Shown in pieces: positions 52,073-55,762 of a stretch of DNA of 55,762 bases. The DNA comes from Subtercola sp. (lineage in GTDB: Bacteria; Actinomycetota; Actinomycetes; Actinomycetales; Microbacteriaceae): positions 1 through 55,762 of the forward strand of contig JAODBC010000054.1 of the NCBI GenBank assembly GCA_025463765.1, read 5' to 3'. Both the position numbers and the translations under genes were made by a program. Position 1 is the stretch's first letter. Each line of letters starts with the position of its first letter. The notes under the pieces were generated by a model. The model made no database searches. It had not been told where the DNA came from and saw only the letters and a program-made list of their open reading frames with translations.

Positions 52073-52399
52073 CTACGACGCCAGCCGCGCACTGACGAGC
52101 CTATTCAGGCTCACCTGCTCCTCGGCGGCCTGAATAACGAGTGCGCGGTGGAGCTCGGGGGGAATACGCACTTTGAACTCACCGCTGTATTGACGCTCCG
52201 AGAACGGGCTTGGAACGATTTCACCGTTCGCCGCCATGTCATCGATCACGCCAGCCACGACCCTATGGATTCCTTCAAACGCTTCGACAGGTGTAGCGGC
52301 CAGCCACGACAGAGAGGGGAACTCGACGACCTGACCGACATATTCGTCGTCATCAGCCGACCATACGACTCGATAGGTGTAGTGGTTTACGTTGCTCAT
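52073..52399 (-). CDS. hicB: HicB family antitoxin
   Basis: A 108-residue protein: HicB-type N-terminal domain (YRVVWSADDDEYVGQVVEFP then LSWLAATPVEAFEGI) and a ribbon-helix-helix-like C-terminal part (KVRIPPELHRALVIQAAEEQ, SLNRLVSARL). It would bind and neutralise HicA and repress the operon. Its ATG overlaps the toxin stop by 4 nt, so toxin is encoded first, the usual order of hicAB. Confidence 0.88.
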   Translation of the reverse strand: MSNVNHYTYRVVWSADDDEYVGQVVEFPSLSWLAATPVEAFEGIHRVVAGVIDDMAANGEIVPSPFSERQYSGEFKVRIPPELHRALVIQAAEEQVSLNRLVSARLAS

Positions 52400-52674
52400 G
52401 ATTCCTCGCCTTCAAGCCTATCGATTGCTCGTAACACTTGTCTCACCTGATATTGCTTAGCCTTGCCGTGGTCATTCTGAATATTCACCCGAGGGTCGCC
52501 TTGCCAAGGCACCCGGAACACCATGTGGCTCGTGCCGATCTGGCGCGGATCACCGAAGAACGTTCGGCACACTTTTTGTAGGTCGGCGAAGGCGATGTTT
52601 TGGGGTTGATCCCTCATCTGGGCGACGATTCGATGGAGCGATGGCACACGCCATGGTGTCATTAATGGCACCAT
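52396..52674 (-). CDS. hicA: HicA family toxin (mRNA interferase)
   Basis: A small double-stranded-RNA-binding-fold toxin with the conserved GTSHMVFR block (catalytic-type His) and the C-terminal RVNIQNDHGKAKQYQVRQVL. Up to 92 residues from ATG 52674; ATG 52662 gives 88 and ATG 52617 gives 73, and none has a good Shine-Dalgarno. Ribosome-dependent or free mRNA cleavage is the known role of the family. Translationally coupled to hicB. Confidence 0.82.
   Translation of the reverse strand: MVPLMTPWRVPSLHRIVAQMRDQPQNIAFADLQKVCRTFFGDPRQIGTSHMVFRVPWQGDPRVNIQNDHGKAKQYQVRQVLRAIDRLEGEES
52653..52674 (-). promoter_or_regulatory. 22-bp near-perfect palindrome at the hicA start
   Basis: Arms ATGGTG/CACCAT and CAT/ATG around a TA centre, with one T/G mismatch pair. 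It covers two possible hicA start codons and is a likely site of HicB (or HicAB) autorepression. Confidence 0.65.
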
Positions 52675-52739
52675 TTTTCAAGCGCTCACGCATTGACAGC
52701 CGGAGCAAAAACGATCAATGCACTACCGCAGCGCGGGAA

Positions 52740-53633
52740 TCACGCCCCGGTCGAGGCGTTCTCGCGCCGCGTCTTGCGGCCAGCGAAGCGCACGATCAAT
52801 ATGACAATCAGCGCGATCACACCCACGATGACGAGCCAGGGCAGCGCAACACCAAGAGCAACGAGCGCACCCGAGAGGGCTGCGACAACGGATGTCCACC
52901 CGATGCCGAGCCCGCTCCAGAAATCTGACGGCGCCACTGTCGCTGCCGCTGGCGTGCTGCTGATGCCGACTGTCAGCGACGAATACTGCACCTGATCCGT
53001 GATCGAAGCCTTTTGGGCGACGAGGCTGTCGAGGTCTGCCTGGCGCGACGAGAGCGTCGATTCGAGGGCGATGAGGTCGGTGGTGTTTGTCGCCTTCGAC
53101 ATCAGGTCGAGCAGGCGGTTCACCGATGTCTGCAGAGCGACGATGCGAGCATCGACGTCTTGCACCTGGGTCGTGACGTCGGACGCAGAGATCGAGACCG
53201 ATTCGACGGTTGCGAGCTTCTTCAGCGATTCGATCGTCGAGCTGACGTTGGCGCTCGGCACGCGGAGAACGAGATCTGCGCGAGCGTCATTGCCGTCACT
53301 CGCGCTCTGCTGAGTGCGGTTGTCGACATGACCGCCGGCCGTCTCGACCAGAGCTACTGCTTGATCGGCGACGGCGGATGGATCGCCCGCCAGCAATGCG
53401 AGCGAGCCCGTCGTCACGACCTGCGTGTCGGGCAACAACGCGTCGGCCGCGGCGGATCCGGTGCCTGCTGCACCTGAGACGCCTCCGTCGGCGACCCCCG
53501 CAGGGGCTTGCGCGGGCCCGACGGCACCAGAGCCCTGCGAGCCGCTCGATGAGTTCGATGACGAGCCCGCCGAGCATCCGGAAAGCAGGAGAACGGCTGC
53601 GACACCGATGATGACGAGACTTTTTCGTTTCAT
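52740..53633 (-). CDS. DUF4349 domain lipoprotein
   Basis: A 297-residue protein with a lipoprotein signal (VIIGVAAVLLLSGC, lipid-modified Cys at about residue 20), a Ser/Gly-rich linker and a DUF4349 domain (VVTTGSLALLAGDPSAVADQ, ADLVLRVPSANVSSTIESLK). A coiled-coil segment (VNRLLDLMSKATNTTDLIAL) follows, then a C-terminal membrane helix with basic tail. The two ends place the domain outside the membrane. Function unknown; the gene is conserved as a housekeeping-like envelope component in many Actinobacteria. Confidence 0.85.
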   Translation of the reverse strand: MKRKSLVIIGVAAVLLLSGCSAGSSSNSSSGSQGSGAVGPAQAPAGVADGGVSGAAGTGSAAADALLPDTQVVTTGSLALLAGDPSAVADQAVALVETAGGHVDNRTQQSASDGNDARADLVLRVPSANVSSTIESLKKLATVESVSISASDVTTQVQDVDARIVALQTSVNRLLDLMSKATNTTDLIALESTLSSRQADLDSLVAQKASITDQVQYSSLTVGISSTPAAATVAPSDFWSGLGIGWTSVVAALSGALVALGVALPWLVIVGVIALIVILIVRFAGRKTRRENASTGA

Positions 53634-53771
53634 GGCTCAACGATAGGCAGCCTTCAGGTTGAGATCGTGGTGTGTAACGGCGTTGTTATGCCATCTTTAC
53701 CGGGACGTTATGCCGATCGATGCAGCCACGACGAATTGCCGGAGGTACTCGCGCAGCGTTGCTGACAAGCG
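53634..53771. other. 138-bp spacer
   Basis: No gene. GTTATGCC is directly repeated at about 53684 and 53706. It should contain the promoter of the DUF4349 gene. Confidence 0.4.
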
Positions 53772-54164
53772 CTAACTCCAACTCGCACGAAGACCGCCGA
53801 GCGATGCAAACGCAGTGTCGGCTGTGATCAGAACGGCGTTCTCGAGAATCGCCTGAGCCGCGAGCATCCGATCGAACGGATCGCGGTGCGACCAATCGAT
53901 CTGCGCCGCAAAAAGGGCGTGCTCGCTTGAAATCGGTAGCTCGATCGCACCGAGAGCGCCCACGTGGTGGGGGAATGCGGCGAGGAATGGCCCCGCCTCA
54001 GGGAATTTGCCTTTGCGAAACTTGATGCCGAGCTCCCACGGAGTGATCGCCGAGACGAGCAGCTCGTTCTGCGGGTGCTCGATGAGGTCGACTGCGGCCG
54101 TTGGAATGCGGCTGGGTTCGCTAACCGCCCAGTAGAAGGTGTGGGTATCGAGAAGCAGTCGCAT
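53772..54164 (-). CDS. VapC-like PIN-domain toxin
   Basis: A 130-residue PIN-domain ribonuclease: first catalytic Asp in LLLDTHTFYWAV, Glu in ITPWELGIKFRKGKF, Asp in HRDPFDRMLAAQA and Asp in LITADTAF, so the metal-binding set is complete. ATG 54164 overlaps the antitoxin stop (ATGA). VapC toxins usually cleave tRNA or rRNA; the target here is unknown. Confidence 0.9.
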   Translation of the reverse strand: MRLLLDTHTFYWAVSEPSRIPTAAVDLIEHPQNELLVSAITPWELGIKFRKGKFPEAGPFLAAFPHHVGALGAIELPISSEHALFAAQIDWSHRDPFDRMLAAQAILENAVLITADTAFASLGGLRASWS

Positions 54165-54394
54165 CACGTGCCCCATTCGTTCAACTCATCGTCTGTCAAC
54201 GGATCCCAGAACGACTCAGGCAACGCAGGCCCTGGAGCAAAGCCGAGTTGGCGTCGTGGCGGAGGGTAGACCGCCCTCAGTGTCGCAATCGGGCGACCGC
54301 TCCGCGCCAATACGAACTCTTCGCCACGCTCGACCCGGGCCAGCAGCTCGGAGAGCCTGGTTTTGGCTTCCTGCACGTTAATGGTCTCGGTCAT
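54164..54394 (-). CDS. Phd/YefM-type antitoxin
   Basis: A 76-residue antitoxin from ATG 54394: TINVQEAKTRLSELLARVER is the DNA-binding Phd/YefM fold, EEFVLARSGRPIATLRAV the following strands, and the C-terminal DPLTDDELNEWGT would wrap the toxin. The longer frame from 54430 starts inside the operator and is unlikely. Confidence 0.88.
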   Translation of the reverse strand: MTETINVQEAKTRLSELLARVERGEEFVLARSGRPIATLRAVYPPPRRQLGFAPGPALPESFWDPLTDDELNEWGT

Positions 54395-54418
54395 GTTGAC
54401 CAAGTCTAGTTGGTCAAC
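54395..54418 (-). promoter_or_regulatory. perfect inverted repeat at the toxin-antitoxin promoter
   Basis: GTTGACCAA and TTGGTCAAC are 9-bp arms around a 6-bp centre, directly next to the antitoxin ATG. The minus-strand TAGACT inside it is 8 nt upstream of the ATG and may be the -10, so binding would shut off a near-leaderless transcript. Confidence 0.75.
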
Positions 54419-54420
54419 CT

Positions 54421-55155
54421 TTAGTCCCACCAGAAACTCCAGAAATTGTTGCCAACGAGCTCGCCGACATAGGGCCCGATGCCACCTAACCCGTGGAATT
54501 GAGAGTCGTACCTGCAGAAATGAAAATGCTCTCTGGCAACGAGTCGCGCCTGAACGATGTCGGTGGGCGGACGGGTCACCATGAGTGCCAGGCGACTATT
54601 TGAAGCCGAATAGACGTAGGCGCCGAAGCGCCGCTGCCATGACTCGAGTACCACTCGCGCGTCAGCCCCGAGCATCCCCGCGTTGATTGCCCCGGTCCAG
54701 CCGAGTTCTGCCAGGCAGTCGGCGGGATGCTTCACCTCGACCAAAGCGGGGCACACGTCGGCCTCGGACACGCCGAGCGTGAATGCACCGCGTGTTACCG
54801 AACCAAACCTGTTTGCATCGAGCGTCTTCAGAATGCCTAGATCATGAGATTCGTCTCCGATGCACAGTTCACCCGACCGGTCTCGAACCACGCCGCACTC
54901 GAAGCAGTAATCGTCCTCTTGAATGTCCCATTCCTGGCGGTCGAGATGAAACTGTTCGCGGATGGTTTTGGCTGCCAAACGTGCCGCCCCTCCACGCCAG
55001 TGAGAATGAACGGCCCACGAACGATCCCGATCACACCTTTCGTCGAAGAACACAGGCCGAAGCCCGGTCTGCGGGTATCGCGCAGCGAGTTGACCCCATC
55101 CCTCTCCGGGTTGCGCGGACGTCAGTGCCGGTGGCTCATAACTTTGTTCTTTCAT
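54421..55155 (-). CDS. DUF4253 domain protein
   Basis: A 244-residue protein whose C-terminal 110 residues carry the DUF4253 pattern: ALVEVKHPADCLAELGW, LMVTRPPTDIVQARLVAREH, FHFCRYDSQ and the Trp-rich ending VGNNFWSFWWD. The family is widespread in Actinobacteria without known function, and some members sit near toxin-antitoxin or polymorphic-toxin loci as possible immunity proteins. The N-terminal part is less conserved. Its stop lies next to the antitoxin operator. Confidence 0.8.
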   Translation of the reverse strand: MKEQSYEPPALTSAQPGEGWGQLAARYPQTGLRPVFFDERCDRDRSWAVHSHWRGGAARLAAKTIREQFHLDRQEWDIQEDDYCFECGVVRDRSGELCIGDESHDLGILKTLDANRFGSVTRGAFTLGVSEADVCPALVEVKHPADCLAELGWTGAINAGMLGADARVVLESWQRRFGAYVYSASNSRLALMVTRPPTDIVQARLVAREHFHFCRYDSQFHGLGGIGPYVGELVGNNFWSFWWD

Positions 55156-55246
55156 GTTTCAACGATGAGACAGCGAAACCCGCTTCATCTCGATATTCGC
55201 CCAAATGTGGAGAGTTCGCGACATCTGGCTGCTGTGGAGTATTGCC

Positions 55247-55281
55247 CCTGCCGAGGTCGGCTCTACACCGACCCCGGCAGG
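55247..55281 (-). terminator. hairpin after the aldo/keto reductase gene
   Basis: CCTGCC-GA-GGTCGG pairs with CCGACC-CC-GGCAGG around a 7-nt loop, starting 7 nt beyond the AKR stop on the minus strand. No U-tract follows, so efficiency is uncertain. Confidence 0.45.
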
Positions 55282-55287
55282 CGCACG

Positions 55288-55762
55288 CTACCAGGCGTAC
55301 TGCTCGGGTGCCGGCTTTTTGCCGGGAAAGATCTCGTCGAGTCTGGCGAGGGCCGCAGCATCCAGTTTCAGGTCGACCGCACGCAGCGCGGAGTCGAGTT
55401 GCCCCTGGGTTCGTGGCCCGACGATCGGCGCGGTGACGGCAGGCTGGTGAAGCAGCCACGCGAGCGCGATGTCTCCCGGTTCGTGACCGAGTTCATCGGC
55501 GAACGCCTCGTACGCCTCGATCTGTGGGCGATGACTCGCCAGGCTCTCTGCAGAACGTGACTCGAGGCGGCGCTTGCCCTCGCTATTCTTCTTGAGAACA
55601 CCTCCGAGCAGGCCACCCTGCAACGGCGACCACGGGATGATGCCCAGACCGTTCGCCTGTGCGGCCGGAATCACCTCGAGCTCGAGGTCGCGCGTCAGCA
55701 GGTTGTACAGCGACTGCTCGCTGACCAGCCCTACCGAGTTGCGCTTGCGGGCCGCTTCCTGA
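55288..55762 (-). CDS. aldo/keto reductase, C-terminal part (N-terminus outside window)
   Basis: The minus strand is open from the right edge to TAG at 55288, giving 157 residues: RNSVGLVSEQSLYNLLTRDL (substrate loop and strand 6), GLGIIPWSPLQGGLLGG, DIALAWLLHQPAVTAPIVGP and the closing PGKKPAPEQYAW. These are typical of NADPH-dependent AKRs of the YhdN/AKR11 kind. The catalytic Tyr/Lys/His part is outside the window. Confidence 0.88.
   Translation of the reverse strand, partial: QEAARKRNSVGLVSEQSLYNLLTRDLELEVIPAAQANGLGIIPWSPLQGGLLGGVLKKNSEGKRRLESRSAESLASHRPQIEAYEAFADELGHEPGDIALAWLLHQPAVTAPIVGPRTQGQLDSALRAVDLKLDAAALARLDEIFPGKKPAPEQYAW

Overview
The window is high-GC DNA from an actinobacterium, most likely of the family Microbacteriaceae. 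The grounds are the gene families present (DUF222/13E12 HNH proteins, GAF-ANTAR regulators, MmyB-type XRE remnants, LAXTG-type wall anchors, CsbD), frequent GTG starts, leaderless-looking promoters (TANNNT followed 6-8 nt later by the start codon) and many GGATGC/GCATCC words. Placement is by family recognition only. I see no rRNA, tRNA, CRISPR array, intact phage or intact insertion sequence.

Layout. 1-4.0 kb: C-terminally cut DUF222/HNH protein, a pair of GAF-ANTAR sensors and a GNAT enzyme. 4.0-9.6 kb: TetR regulator divergent from a beta-oxidation operon (FadB-like, acyl-CoA dehydrogenase, thiolase), with a twin operator between them. 9.6-10.5 kb: MarR/VOC divergent pair with two 16-bp operators. 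10.5-18.9 kb: two-component system, ABC transporter, DedA-family protein, FetB-like permease, an unusual adenosylhomocysteinase-like enzyme, UppP, and a tiny membrane protein. An 18-bp near-palindrome sits at the same distance (45-46 nt) from an identical TAGCGT -10 hexamer before the ABC operon, uppP and the tiny-ORF unit. I read this as a candidate lipid-carrier (undecaprenyl phosphate) recycling and envelope-stress regulon, and it is the main candidate for something undescribed. 19.0-20.4 kb: decayed SDR/MmyB-type regulator pair next to an intact SCO6745-like gene. 20.4-24.6 kb: ABC-2 exporter with its TetR repressor, and a full DUF222/HNH protein. 24.7-28.4 kb: SDR-VOC operon with a TetR that shares its operator, then an ArsR/SRPBCC pair.

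28.5-45.5 kb is surface and carbohydrate territory: a small Tat-exported protein, a very large wall-anchored protein broken by a one-base frameshift, a DUF4874/DUF4832 protein, CsbD, a second two-component system with a membrane partner, and a ROK repressor beside a 1630-residue GH3 enzyme. The three large surface proteins end in LAATG/LAATG/LANTG, membrane helix and Arg-rich tail. 45.6-51.7 kb: patatin, AI-2E-type transporter, DUF4267 with its TetR, and three tandem mycofactocin-type SDRs closed by a strong terminator. 51.8-55.8 kb: accessory material with a JetD-like (Wadjet) fragment, HicAB, a Phd/VapC pair, a DUF4349 lipoprotein, a DUF4253 protein and the end of an aldo/keto reductase.

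A genome-wide oddity is the density of short tandem repeats (7-24 bp units), usually just after stop codons or inside variable protein tails.
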